From CAYTBN01 sp964542165 (GTDB lineage Bacteria; Myxococcota_A; UBA796; UBA9615; CAYRNR01): 64,000 nt of DNA. A program made the position numbers and the translations under genes. Below the pieces are notes generated by a model. The model had not been told where the DNA came from. It did not search any database and saw only the letters and a list, made by a program, of their open reading frames with translations. The first letter of the stretch is position 1. Each line of letters begins with the position of its first letter. The stretch is taken from contig CAZITQ010000006.1 of the NCBI GenBank assembly GCA_964542165.1, forward strand, positions 1-64,000, written 5' to 3'. Positions 15,282 through 23,740 of this stretch are shown here, one piece after another.

Positions 15282-17633
15282 TCAATCCGGCGGCTCACAC
15301 TGCCCGTGGCGGTTGCTCCCCCAGCACAGGATCCTGCCGTCCGCGGTGAGGCCGCAGGTGTGGTAGCGGCCCGCGGCGATGTGGACCATCGGTGTGTCCG
15401 GCGGGGTGGTGACGCCGTCCATCCCCCAGCACTCCACGGCGCCCTCTGGGCGGAGCCCGCAGGAGTGCTCGTTGCCGACGGCGACCTGGATGAAACGGCC
15501 GGGTGGGGGGGAGGACTGGCCGTGGGAATCGTCGCCCCAGCAGAGGACGGCCAGGTCGCCTGCGATGCCGCACGAGTGCTGGCCGCCCGCGCTGACCTCG
15601 GCGAACCGGCCCGGCGGGACCTTGGTCTGGCCCTGGGTCGTCTCGCCCCAGCACTCGGCCGTCCCGTCGGGGCGGACGGCGCAGACGTGGGCACCGCCGG
15701 CGTCGAGCTGGACGAAGGTCCCCTCGGGGGCCCAGTCGCCGTTGCCCAGGCAGGCGACGGTGCCGTCGGTGCGCAGGCCGCATTGCTGGTGGAAGCCCAG
15801 GCTCACGTCCGCGTAGGTCCCCGGGAGCAGGCGCAGCGGTGAACCCCAGCAGCGGATGCGGCCGGCCTCGTCCACGGCGCAGGAGGCCGGGTAGCCGGCC
15901 GAGACGGCGACGAACGGTCGGGCGACGCAGTCCGCGTCGGTGAGGCAGGCGCTGCCGTGCAGGGCGCCGTCGGTGCACTCGAGGCCGGTGTAGTACGCGA
16001 CACAACGGCCGTCGGTCTGGCACTGGCCGTTGCCGTCGTTGCCCCAGCAGGCGACCCGGCCGTCCGCGTCGAGGGCGCAGCTGTGGTCGCCGGTCGACCG
16101 GATGTCGACCCACCCGTGCTCGGGGACGCGCCGCATCTCCGCAAGGGCGTCGAACGGAGCGGCGGTCCCGGAAGGGCCCGTGCCCGGCGGGGGTCGTTCG
16201 TCCGAGCCGCCTGACTTCACGTGGCGCAGCTTGCGGCCCTTGAACACGAGCGTCTCGGAGAACCGGCTTCCCCGGGAGGTCGCCGTGTAGGTCACCTCTA
16301 CCCGGGGATCGTCCGGTCGGCGGAGCGTCGAGAGGGTCTGCCAGGTGCACCCTTCCGGGCAGTCGGGGGACGTCCATGCGAGCCGGAGGCGCAGCTTGCG
16401 GCCGTCGAGGAGGAACAGCAGCGAGCGCCCGCGGGTGTAGTCCGTCGGGGTCCCGGTGACCACGGGGACGAACAGCAGCTGGTAGCGATCGTCCAGGTCC
16501 CATGTGGAGACCTTGGCAAGGTCCAGGTACTCACCGGACTCCAGGCCCAGCTCTGTACGGCGGATCACCATGTGTTTGCCGGTCGCCGGATCCAGGATGG
16601 CCTGGTCGGAGATGACGATCGAAAACGCCCGTTGACGACCGTCGGCGGGCTCGCTGCGCGCGCAGATCGTCACGTGTCGCTCGCCCAGATCCTCCCCCCA
16701 GCACTCCTCCCGGACGACGTCCGCGAACCAGTTGCCGTCGCTCCGGGGGGGCTCCTCGGGTCGGGTCGGATCGGCCCCCGCCTCGATCGCGAGATCCCGG
16801 CAGCGATCCCGGGCCTGGGAGCTCCGCTCGCCGATGTGTTCCACGGCGGCCAGCGCAGCCTCGGCCGGCCAGGTCTCGCCCGCCCGCAGGTGCCGGCGCA
16901 GCAGGTTGCAGATCTCGCCGCGGATCGGGGTCTCGCCCCCCACGTGCTCGTAGGGCTGCCCGAGGATCTGGATCAGTGGCCGGAGATCGCCGGCGTGCTC
17001 GCCCAGCCCGGGGAGGTCGCCGAGGGTGGACATGGCCTTGCGCCGGACCCTCGGCTCGCTGCGTTCGAGCAGGATATCGACGATGTCCGCCGCGTGGACG
17101 GGATCGTCGGTGCGACCCAGGCAGTCCAGGGCGTGTTCGACGACCCGCGGATCGGGATCGTCCAGCGCGGCCGAGCACGCGGCCCCGACCTGCGGCTGGA
17201 CGCGCTCGAGGAGCGCCGGGTCGGCCTTCGGGCCCCCCACGTTGTCCCGCTGCATGCAGTAGAGCAGGTAGCCCAGGGCGTGCAGCCCGAACGCGCGGGT
17301 GGTCGGCTGCTGGGCGTCGGCCCACTCGAACAGCAGCGTCCATTCGGTCTGCGAGGCCAGCCGCGCCGCATTCTCGGCGGCGTCGTAGTAGTCCTTGGGC
17401 AGGCGGTCGCCCGGCTCCATGTCCTCGAAGTGCTGTCCCGCGACCTCGAAGATCAGGGGAAGCGCCGCGACGTCGCCGGTCTGCTGAAGACAGAAGTGGG
17501 TGGAGCGCCCGACCTCGCCCTGGAGGCACGAGGCGATCGTCGGGGACTCGTCGGCGGCCGCGGCCAGGGGCGAGAACACCGCGGCGGACAAGGCTGCGAG
17601 GGCGAGGGAGACGGCGACCCTCGATCCGGTCAT
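15282..17633 (-). CDS. Exported HEAT-repeat and RCC1-repeat protein
   Basis: 783 residues from the ATG at 17633. A signal peptide (residues 1-27, ending AAAADE) is followed by a helical-repeat part at about 30-270 that reads as HEAT/PBS-lyase-like repeats (DPDPRVVEHALDCLGR, SEPRVRRKAMSTLGDL). A beta-rich middle occupies about 285-480. From about 500 to the end there are roughly seven RCC1-type repeats, each with an HSCAL or HTCGL core and a CWG signature. RCC1 propellers are protein-interaction modules; on an exported protein they may bind surface partners. The start codon overlaps the upstream stop by ATGA, so the two are coupled. Confidence 0.8.
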   Translation of the reverse strand: MTGSRVAVSLALAALSAAVFSPLAAAADESPTIASCLQGEVGRSTHFCLQQTGDVAALPLIFEVAGQHFEDMEPGDRLPKDYYDAAENAARLASQTEWTLLFEWADAQQPTTRAFGLHALGYLLYCMQRDNVGGPKADPALLERVQPQVGAACSAALDDPDPRVVEHALDCLGRTDDPVHAADIVDILLERSEPRVRRKAMSTLGDLPGLGEHAGDLRPLIQILGQPYEHVGGETPIRGEICNLLRRHLRAGETWPAEAALAAVEHIGERSSQARDRCRDLAIEAGADPTRPEEPPRSDGNWFADVVREECWGEDLGERHVTICARSEPADGRQRAFSIVISDQAILDPATGKHMVIRRTELGLESGEYLDLAKVSTWDLDDRYQLLFVPVVTGTPTDYTRGRSLLFLLDGRKLRLRLAWTSPDCPEGCTWQTLSTLRRPDDPRVEVTYTATSRGSRFSETLVFKGRKLRHVKSGGSDERPPPGTGPSGTAAPFDALAEMRRVPEHGWVDIRSTGDHSCALDADGRVACWGNDGNGQCQTDGRCVAYYTGLECTDGALHGSACLTDADCVARPFVAVSAGYPASCAVDEAGRIRCWGSPLRLLPGTYADVSLGFHQQCGLRTDGTVACLGNGDWAPEGTFVQLDAGGAHVCAVRPDGTAECWGETTQGQTKVPPGRFAEVSAGGQHSCGIAGDLAVLCWGDDSHGQSSPPPGRFIQVAVGNEHSCGLRPEGAVECWGMDGVTTPPDTPMVHIAAGRYHTCGLTADGRILCWGSNRHGQCEPPD

Positions 17634-18253
17634 CGATCGCTGCCCGCCACGTCGAGCAGGCAGGCTGCGAAGGGCTCGCAGTCCTCCATCATGCACGCCG
17701 CGATGGCCTCGCGGGTGGCGGGCTCGGCGACGCAGCGGTCGTACAGCGCGTAGGAGGCGGCGACCCGCGCCTGCTTCTGGTCGGGCGGGATGGCCCACAC
17801 CGCCTCCCTCACGGCGGTGCGGCAGGCCCCGGTCTTGCGTCGCAGGAAGGCCTGACACAGGTCTGGCGCTTCCCGGGGATCCCAGCGTTGGCCGACGATT
17901 CCACCCGTGCACCGGGCGAACGCGGCGCAGTCCTCCGTCTCGACGCATCGGCCCACCGCGCGCCGGCGCTCCTCGAACAGGGCACAGGACCCGTACAGGG
18001 TGTACGGCGTGAGCAAAGGTGATTCCGTGCTGGTGGAGGAGGGCATCATCGCCGAGGACACCTCCTGTCGACACGCGTCGGACTTGCGCAGGGCCCAGGC
18101 TTCGCAGACCGACAGGTCGGGGACGGGGTCGGTCGCGCTCGGTGGGACCTCCTGAGCTCGGCTCGCCGTCCCAGAACCCAGGGCAATCCCCACCCCCAGC
18201 ACAGTCCCGACCGCCAGCACGGGCAGCCACACGAAGGAGCGTTTCGGAGACAT
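17630..18253 (-). CDS. Cysteine-rich exported protein of unknown function
   Basis: 207 residues from the ATG at 18253, with GGAAGGGA upstream; longer open-frame starts lack this. The N-terminus has a signal peptide (VWLPVLAVGTVLGVGIALGSG). The mature part carries about 12 cysteines in a repeating C-x(n)-C arrangement in three similar helical segments, for example SVCEAWALRKSDAC, DLCQAFLRRKTGAC and MMEDCEPFAACLL, suggesting a disulphide-bonded helical repeat. Its stop overlaps the start of the HEAT-RCC1 gene, so the two products are likely made together and may interact in the periplasm. No named family recognised. Confidence 0.7.
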   Translation of the reverse strand: MSPKRSFVWLPVLAVGTVLGVGIALGSGTASRAQEVPPSATDPVPDLSVCEAWALRKSDACRQEVSSAMMPSSTSTESPLLTPYTLYGSCALFEERRRAVGRCVETEDCAAFARCTGGIVGQRWDPREAPDLCQAFLRRKTGACRTAVREAVWAIPPDQKQARVAASYALYDRCVAEPATREAIAACMMEDCEPFAACLLDVAGSDR

Positions 18254-18389
18254 CGTTTCTGTCCCTTCCTCGTGCGGCCCCCCTCCCCAGGGCCGATCGA
18301 TCTTCAATTCATACCTCCGTCTCCGGGAATGTTGATAGGCTTCGAAGCCGGCCCGATGGGCCGGTCGGGAACGAGGGGGACGCGACACC

Positions 18390-20717
18390 GTGCCGACGGT
18401 CACCGAACAGCTCAAGGACCTGGCTGCCCTGCTCGAGAAGGGGCTGATCACCCGCGAGCAGTTCGAGCAGCAGCGGGACCAGCTCCTGGCCGAGTCCGCG
18501 GCCCAGGGGCCGGCGGGGGCGAGCGACCCGTCGTTGCCCGGCGAGATCGGGGCCTACCGGCTCCTGCGTCGGGTCGGCGAGGGGGGAATGGGCGTCGTGT
18601 ACCTGGGGCGCCACCGCTCCGAGACCCTGGCCGAGCGCCAGGGCGGGGACGTGGCGGTCAAGGTCATGCACGCCCAGTACGCCCACAATCCGGCGTACCG
18701 CGACCGCTTCGAGCGGGAGGCGTCCCTGGGGCTCAAGCTGGACCACCCGAACATCGTCCGGGTCCACGACCTGGTGGCGGATGGCGGGAACCTGGCGCTG
18801 GTGATGGACCACGTCGCGGGCCGGCCGCTCGGGGAGTGGATGGGCGAGGCCGTGGGCCCCATCCCCTGGGAGCGGGCGTGGTCCCTGTTCCAGCCCCTGC
18901 TGGCCGCCGTCGGTTACGCCCACGACCTGGGCGTCGTACACCGGGACCTGAAGCCCGACAACGTGCTGGTGACCCCGGACGGCGTGCCCCGGGTGATCGA
19001 CTTCGGGATCGCCAAGGACCTGGACGGGTCGGGGACCCGGACCGGGACCGGGATGGGCACCGTCGAGTACATGGCGCCCGAGCAGTACACCGACGCCAAG
19101 TCGGTGGACCGGCGGGCGGACGTCTACTCACTGGGCATGATCCTCTACGAGATGCTCGCCGGCCGACTGCCCTGGGAGGCGGACGCGCCCCAGTTCGAGA
19201 TCCTGGAGCAGAAGGCCCGGCGGCAGCTGATGTCGCCGTCGGCGTTCTGTCCGGACATCCCGCCCGAGATCGTCGCCGCCCTGGCGCCGGCGCTGGCGGC
19301 GGATCCGGGGGATCGGCCCGTGTCGACGGGGGAGTTCGGCGAGGGGTTGGTGCGGGCGGCAGCAGCGGTGGCTGTTGCGCGTCGTGTGGCCGAGAATGGG
19401 GTCGAGTCCGAGTCCGAGTCCGAGTCCGAGTCCGAGTCCGAGTCCGAGTCCGAGTCCGTAGCCGTGCCCGACGCCGTGCCCGTGCCCGTGCCCGTGCCCG
19501 TGCCCGACAACGTGTCCGCGCCCGAGACTGCGCCGGGGGCCCCGGCGGATGGCCGCCCCACCGGCCCGTCCAGCCGTGTTGCCCCGGAGCCCGCCCCGAA
19601 GCCAGACGGCGACGGTGGTGCCCCCGCCAGGCCGATGGTGTACGGAATTCTCCTCGGCCTGGGTGCCGTCGTCCTGGTGGGCGGAGTCGTCGTCGTGGCT
19701 CTGCTCCTGGTCTTCGTCCTCCCTCCTGGCGATGTGGACACCCGCAAAGACAAAACGGCGCGCGAGGCCGAGGAGCCGACGGAGGAGGTCCGGCGGACCA
19801 TCGCGGCGGCGCCCGCCTCCTCCTGCGATCTGGACATCGAGCAGCTCGATGGATTGTTCGTCGCCATGAAGGCGTCGCCCGAGCGGGGCGAGTACCTGGA
19901 CAAGGACTTCCGGATCGCGTTCTTCGAGGAGGGGGGGCGCCGAAAGGCCATCTCCACCGGCGGGCGGCTGTTTCCGCAGCTACCGCTGACCCAGAAGTAC
20001 ACGTACGAGTTGCAGGAGATCCGCGAGTCGGCCAACGGCACCAAGGATGCGTACTACCTCGCCGATCTGGCCGCACTGTTCGGATACGACGCCGCCGAAC
20101 TCGAGCGACAGAAGCAGAAGAACAAGAACCCCGGCTGGAAGGTCGAGGGCCTGCTCTATATCCAGGTGGACACCAAGCGATGTCGCCTGAAGGTGAGCGA
20201 CATGTACGCCACCTACCTCGAGGGACAGCGGATTGAGGATTTCAACCAGGGGGGGCAGAGTCCTTTCGTCCAGTCACCCGAAGAGCGCTACTCGATGGTC
20301 GACTGTCCCCCGAACTACGACCGGGACAGGCCCCAGGACAACCGCCAGGGTGAGCTGATCCCGTGGGACAAGCGGGATCCCAACCCCAGCAGGGACCAAC
20401 CGTACCCCTACAGCGCCCAGGGTGCCCGGATACCGGCCGGCACTCCCATCCACTGGATGTACATCGACGTCGGTCTCAGCGAGCGGAACGCGCCGAACGA
20501 CTGCAGCTACTACCTGGATGTGTACCTCGACGACCTCCCGGTCGAGTCCCTTCAGGGCGTGCAGGTCACCCCGGACGAGAAGTGGACCTACTGGCGTTTC
20601 GAGATGGTCCACGATCCCCTGCCAGAGAAGACCTTCATCGAGATCCACCGACACGCGGTCTGCGGAGGTCGGGACGTGACCATCGATGCCGTCTGTCACC
20701 TGGTCGAGACCGAGTGA
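18390..20717 (+). CDS. Transmembrane Ser/Thr protein kinase with N-terminal SHOCT-like motif
   Basis: 775 residues from a GTG at 18390, with GAGGGGGA upstream. Residues 8-34 (LAALLEKGLITREQFEQQRDQLL) form a SHOCT-like short helix pair. The kinase domain spans 55-320 with GEGGMG (63-68), Lys91, HRD (184-186), DFG (204-206) and APE (229-231). A nine-unit hexanucleotide repeat encodes a Glu-Ser run and is followed by a Val-Pro run. One membrane helix lies near residues 411-440. About 300 extracytoplasmic residues follow, with several Cys and Tyr, and match no family I know. The next gene starts inside its stop codon (GTGA), so kinase and SGNH protein are coupled. Confidence 0.9.
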   Translation: MPTVTEQLKDLAALLEKGLITREQFEQQRDQLLAESAAQGPAGASDPSLPGEIGAYRLLRRVGEGGMGVVYLGRHRSETLAERQGGDVAVKVMHAQYAHNPAYRDRFEREASLGLKLDHPNIVRVHDLVADGGNLALVMDHVAGRPLGEWMGEAVGPIPWERAWSLFQPLLAAVGYAHDLGVVHRDLKPDNVLVTPDGVPRVIDFGIAKDLDGSGTRTGTGMGTVEYMAPEQYTDAKSVDRRADVYSLGMILYEMLAGRLPWEADAPQFEILEQKARRQLMSPSAFCPDIPPEIVAALAPALAADPGDRPVSTGEFGEGLVRAAAAVAVARRVAENGVESESESESESESESESESVAVPDAVPVPVPVPVPDNVSAPETAPGAPADGRPTGPSSRVAPEPAPKPDGDGGAPARPMVYGILLGLGAVVLVGGVVVVALLLVFVLPPGDVDTRKDKTAREAEEPTEEVRRTIAAAPASSCDLDIEQLDGLFVAMKASPERGEYLDKDFRIAFFEEGGRRKAISTGGRLFPQLPLTQKYTYELQEIRESANGTKDAYYLADLAALFGYDAAELERQKQKNKNPGWKVEGLLYIQVDTKRCRLKVSDMYATYLEGQRIEDFNQGGQSPFVQSPEERYSMVDCPPNYDRDRPQDNRQGELIPWDKRDPNPSRDQPYPYSAQGARIPAGTPIHWMYIDVGLSERNAPNDCSYYLDVYLDDLPVESLQGVQVTPDEKWTYWRFEMVHDPLPEKTFIEIHRHAVCGGRDVTIDAVCHLVETE
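19404..19457 (+). repeat. Nine-copy GAGTCC hexanucleotide repeat in kinase linker
   Basis: Nine perfect GAGTCC units encode (Glu-Ser)n between the catalytic domain and the membrane helix. Imperfect GTGCCC units (about 19464-19505) follow and encode Val-Pro. The same hexamer occurs in the other strand sense in the kinase at 1638-3596, where it encodes Asp-Ser. Confidence 0.9.
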
Positions 20718-21790
20718 TCCGCCGAACCACCAAGTCCCGCAAGCTCGCCTACGCCGCGGTCGCGGTGGTCGGGGGACTGCTAGTCCTCGAGGGCGCCGGC
20801 CGGGTGGCCGAGGCGATCTGGCCCGAGCCCGAGCGGAGCGTTCCGACCCCCGCGCCCCAGGGGAGCGGAAGCAGCGAGGGCGGGGGATTCGAGCACCACG
20901 AGCAGCCGCTGAGGTCGCTGGACGACCTGGGCATCCGGATGGTGGGGGATCTGTACACCGGCTGGAGACTGGAGGAGACGGGGACGCCGCCGCCGGGCGG
21001 GCGGCCCCTGGCGGAGACTCGGCTGGGTGAGGTCCGCTCACCCGAGGGCGAGGAGATCCGCATCGTCGGCCTGGGGGATTCGGGGCCGTACGGCTACGGG
21101 GTGCGGGCCGAGGAGACCTACCTGGAGGTGGCGGCCCGGGCCCTGGAGGTCTCGTGGGGCCGGCCGGTGGCCGCGGTGAACGCGGCCGTGCCGGGGCACG
21201 ACTCGGGCCAATCGCTGGCCCTGCTTCCGCTGATCGCCAAGGCCGCCGACCCGGACTGGGTGGTCTGCGCCAGCCTGTGGAGCGACGTGTACCACCCCAC
21301 CGGGCTCCACGCCGACCTGGTCGACTCCACCCGTCTGTTGGCCGGCCCCCTGGAGCACTCGGCCCTGTTCCGGATCATGCACCGGGCGCTCCGTCCCCAC
21401 ATCCTTCCGGTCAAGATCGGCTGGATCGACTCCCGCGAGGACGTCGGCGCGGATCCCACCGGCGCCTACTGCCGCGTCCCCCTGTCCCGCTACCGGGACA
21501 ACCTCGAACAGCTCGTCACCCAGTCTGCCCGCCTCGCCGCCCGGACCGCCTTCGTGGTCCTCCCCGCCCCCATGGACCACGACCCCGTGCCCCCCCCCGA
21601 GACCGTGATCGCCTACCGGGAGGCCATGCGTCGGGTCGCGGCAGCCAGCGGGTCCCCCATCCTCGACGGCCCCGCTCTCTTCCGCGACTCCCCGGACGCC
21701 CCCGGCGCGTTCGTCGACGCCGTGCACCCGGACGTCCGCGGGCACGAGATGCTGGGGCTCGGGCTGGCCGATGTTCTGGCGGAGGAGTGA
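20714..21790 (+). CDS. Membrane-anchored SGNH-hydrolase-like protein
   Basis: 358 residues if translation starts at the GTG at 20714, which overlaps the kinase stop as GTGA. One N-terminal helix (about 11-26) anchors the protein. After a Pro/Gly linker comes an SGNH/GDSL-type domain: GLGDSGPYG (Ser123) is block I, and DAVHPDVRGH near the C-terminus supplies Asp335 and His338 of block V. The block III Asn is not obvious; ASLWSDVYHP occupies that place. Such proteins are esterases or acyl-transfer enzymes acting on lipids or envelope glycans. Coupling to a membrane kinase suggests a common envelope function. Catalytic activity is likely but unproven. Confidence 0.75.
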   Translation: MIRRTTKSRKLAYAAVAVVGGLLVLEGAGRVAEAIWPEPERSVPTPAPQGSGSSEGGGFEHHEQPLRSLDDLGIRMVGDLYTGWRLEETGTPPPGGRPLAETRLGEVRSPEGEEIRIVGLGDSGPYGYGVRAEETYLEVAARALEVSWGRPVAAVNAAVPGHDSGQSLALLPLIAKAADPDWVVCASLWSDVYHPTGLHADLVDSTRLLAGPLEHSALFRIMHRALRPHILPVKIGWIDSREDVGADPTGAYCRVPLSRYRDNLEQLVTQSARLAARTAFVVLPAPMDHDPVPPPETVIAYREAMRRVAAASGSPILDGPALFRDSPDAPGAFVDAVHPDVRGHEMLGLGLADVLAEE

Positions 21791-21809
21791 GGGCAGCAAC
21801 CCGGGGGGA

Positions 21810-21825
21810 CCGGGCCGGCGCCCGG
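21810..21825. terminator. Possible bidirectional terminator hairpin
   Basis: CCGGGC-CGGC-GCCCGG forms a 6-bp G/C stem in the 38-base gap between two convergent genes. There is no T-tract on either side, so it is not a classical intrinsic terminator. Position is the main argument. Confidence 0.3.
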
Positions 21826-21828
21826 CGT

Positions 21829-23208
21829 TCAGGGCACCTGGATCTCGATCCGTCCGGCCCAGGCCCGTTCCCGATCGGCGTGTCGGCAGTAGTCCTCGAC
21901 CGCGACATGGGGATCCTCGACCAGCTCGACGGTGCCGAGATCCTGGCCGTTGACGACCACCTGAACGGCGTCGCCAGCCGTGCCCGAGGCGGTGCCCTGC
22001 GCGCCCTCGAACCAGCGGACGGACAGGGACCCGATCCCCGCGGTGGTCAGCACGAGGACTCCGTCGGCCCAGGTGGCGTCGATCTGCCCGAAGGGGGTGG
22101 TGGGGTACATGGCGGTGGTGGTGTCGGGCGGGGTGGCCAGCTCCACGTCACCGATCCAGTAGACGTCCGTGTCCCGGTCGCTCATCACGGCCTTGTGCAC
22201 CGCCGCCGGGGTCAGCGAGCGCTGTCGGGTCAGCAGCCAGTCCACCATCTCGGCGAATTCGTCGTAGAACATCGTGCCGTGGCCCTCACCGTCCTCGCGC
22301 CAGTAATCCACGTCGAAGCCCCACGCCTCGAGCCGGGACACCAGCTCGTCCACGTCCTCCACCGGGCAGATGCCGTCGTCGGTCCCGTGGACCACGAGCA
22401 TCGACAGGTTCTGGAGGTTGCGCCACAGGTCTTCGTGGTACCCGGCCGTGCCCGCCGACACCGGAAGAAGACCGGCGAAGCGGTCCGCCGACTGGATCCC
22501 GTGGGACCACGAGGCGTTGCCCTCGGCGGACACGCCTCCCACGTAGATCCGCGAGGTGTCGAGGGTGTAGCGCTGGCTCAACTCGCGGACGATGGCGGCG
22601 ATGATCTCCTGGTGGTCCTGGTAGACCGCCACGTCGTCGAAGTCCGCGCTGTAATAGACCTGCTCGTAGTACTGCTCCTCGCCCAGGTCGGTGTACAGGC
22701 GGTTGTAGGTGTTGTCCTGGACGAAGAAGAACGGCTCGGAGAGCTCCCCGGCCATCCAGGGAAACGACAGGTCGTCCTCCAGGTCGTCCACCGGATGCCC
22801 GGGATCCAGGTAGAGCGGCACCGGCTGGTCGGGATCGGCGCTGTACGACTCGGGCACATACAGGGTGTAGTCGAACTCGAACTCGTTGAGCAGGGGAGTG
22901 CGGAAGGAATCCACGTCCACCGGATGGCCGTGGCTCACGCCCGCCGTCCAGTCGGTCAGCTTCAGCTCGGTGTCCAGCTCCGCCAGCGCAGCCCGCACCG
23001 AGGCCGGCTCGGCGCCGTCGAGCCCCGACAGGGCCTCCGGGGTACAGCCCGCGTCCACGACGGTCCGGACGTCGATGGCCGTGGCTTGCCAGCCGCCGTC
23101 GGGGTCCTCGCCGTCCGGGTCGGGCTGGCAGGACGGACCCGCGCACAGGACCAGGGCCAGGCCGATGGGGAGCCTCCAGGGTCGGTGCAGAGCGGACGGA
23201 CGCGACAC
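21829..23208 (-). CDS. Exported alpha/beta-hydrolase (PHB-depolymerase/esterase-like)
   Basis: 459 residues from a GTG at 23208, with GAGGAGGA 4 bases upstream. A signal peptide ends in AGPSC, possibly a weak lipobox. The catalytic domain resembles poly(3-hydroxybutyrate) depolymerase/feruloyl-esterase-like hydrolases: GGVSAEG gives nucleophile Ser227, GTDDGICP gives an Asp near 277, and DGEGHGT gives His310. After about residue 335 there is a beta-rich C-terminal domain of about 120 residues of unknown type. It would act outside the cytoplasm on an ester; the substrate is unknown. Confidence 0.75.
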   Translation of the reverse strand: MSRPSALHRPWRLPIGLALVLCAGPSCQPDPDGEDPDGGWQATAIDVRTVVDAGCTPEALSGLDGAEPASVRAALAELDTELKLTDWTAGVSHGHPVDVDSFRTPLLNEFEFDYTLYVPESYSADPDQPVPLYLDPGHPVDDLEDDLSFPWMAGELSEPFFFVQDNTYNRLYTDLGEEQYYEQVYYSADFDDVAVYQDHQEIIAAIVRELSQRYTLDTSRIYVGGVSAEGNASWSHGIQSADRFAGLLPVSAGTAGYHEDLWRNLQNLSMLVVHGTDDGICPVEDVDELVSRLEAWGFDVDYWREDGEGHGTMFYDEFAEMVDWLLTRQRSLTPAAVHKAVMSDRDTDVYWIGDVELATPPDTTTAMYPTTPFGQIDATWADGVLVLTTAGIGSLSVRWFEGAQGTASGTAGDAVQVVVNGQDLGTVELVEDPHVAVEDYCRHADRERAWAGRIEIQVP

Positions 23209-23299
23209 GGAGATCCTCCTCTACTTCCGCCGGGCTCTCCGGTTCAGGGCGAGATCCGCGGCGGCAACTCCATCCTCCTGCTCTCGCCCCGGCCGACTC

Positions 23300-23575
23300 C
23301 TACCCGAAGGTGTAGTGCTTGCGAATGGCCGAGGTGACCTTCCAGGTACACGACATCCCCCGCGGGAAGGTCACCATGTCGCCGGCCCCCACGGTCACCG
23401 GCTCGCCGCCGTCAGGGGTGACCGTGACCCGGCCCTCGAGGATGTAGCAGGTCTCCTCCGCGTCGTAGGTCCAGGGGAACTCCGAGGGGTCGCAGGTCCA
23501 GATGGGCCACGACCGCACACCCTGGCGGTCGAGCAGCTCGTCGTCGGGTTCGCGGACGATTCGGATCTCGGTCAT
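23300..23575 (-). CDS. Small cupin-domain protein
   Basis: 91 residues from the ATG at 23575, preceded by GAGGAGG. The sequence is one cupin barrel of the Cupin_3 (DUF861) kind: SEFPWTYDAEETCYILEGRV forms motif 1, and a Gly-Asp turn (VGAGDMVTFPRG) leads into motif 2. Such single-domain cupins bind small ligands or metals, but the metal-binding histidines of motif 1 are replaced here (TYDAEE), so enzymatic activity is uncertain. It stands alone, with an upstream gap shared with the divergent exchanger gene. The minus frame continues upstream, but the ribosome site fixes the start. Confidence 0.8.
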   Translation of the reverse strand: MTEIRIVREPDDELLDRQGVRSWPIWTCDPSEFPWTYDAEETCYILEGRVTVTPDGGEPVTVGAGDMVTFPRGMSCTWKVTSAIRKHYTFG

Positions 23576-23740
23576 CGGGGCCTCCTCGTGGGGGAGATGT
23601 CGGCCAAGATTGGGGCCGGCGGTCGCGCCGGTCAAGGGCGCGACGCCGCTGCAGTCCTCACCCGATCGCCGTTTGCCGTGAGAGGGGTCAGGCGCTATTG
23701 ATGGCCGGTGGCGGCGCAGCGGGCGCCGCGCGAGGAGTCC

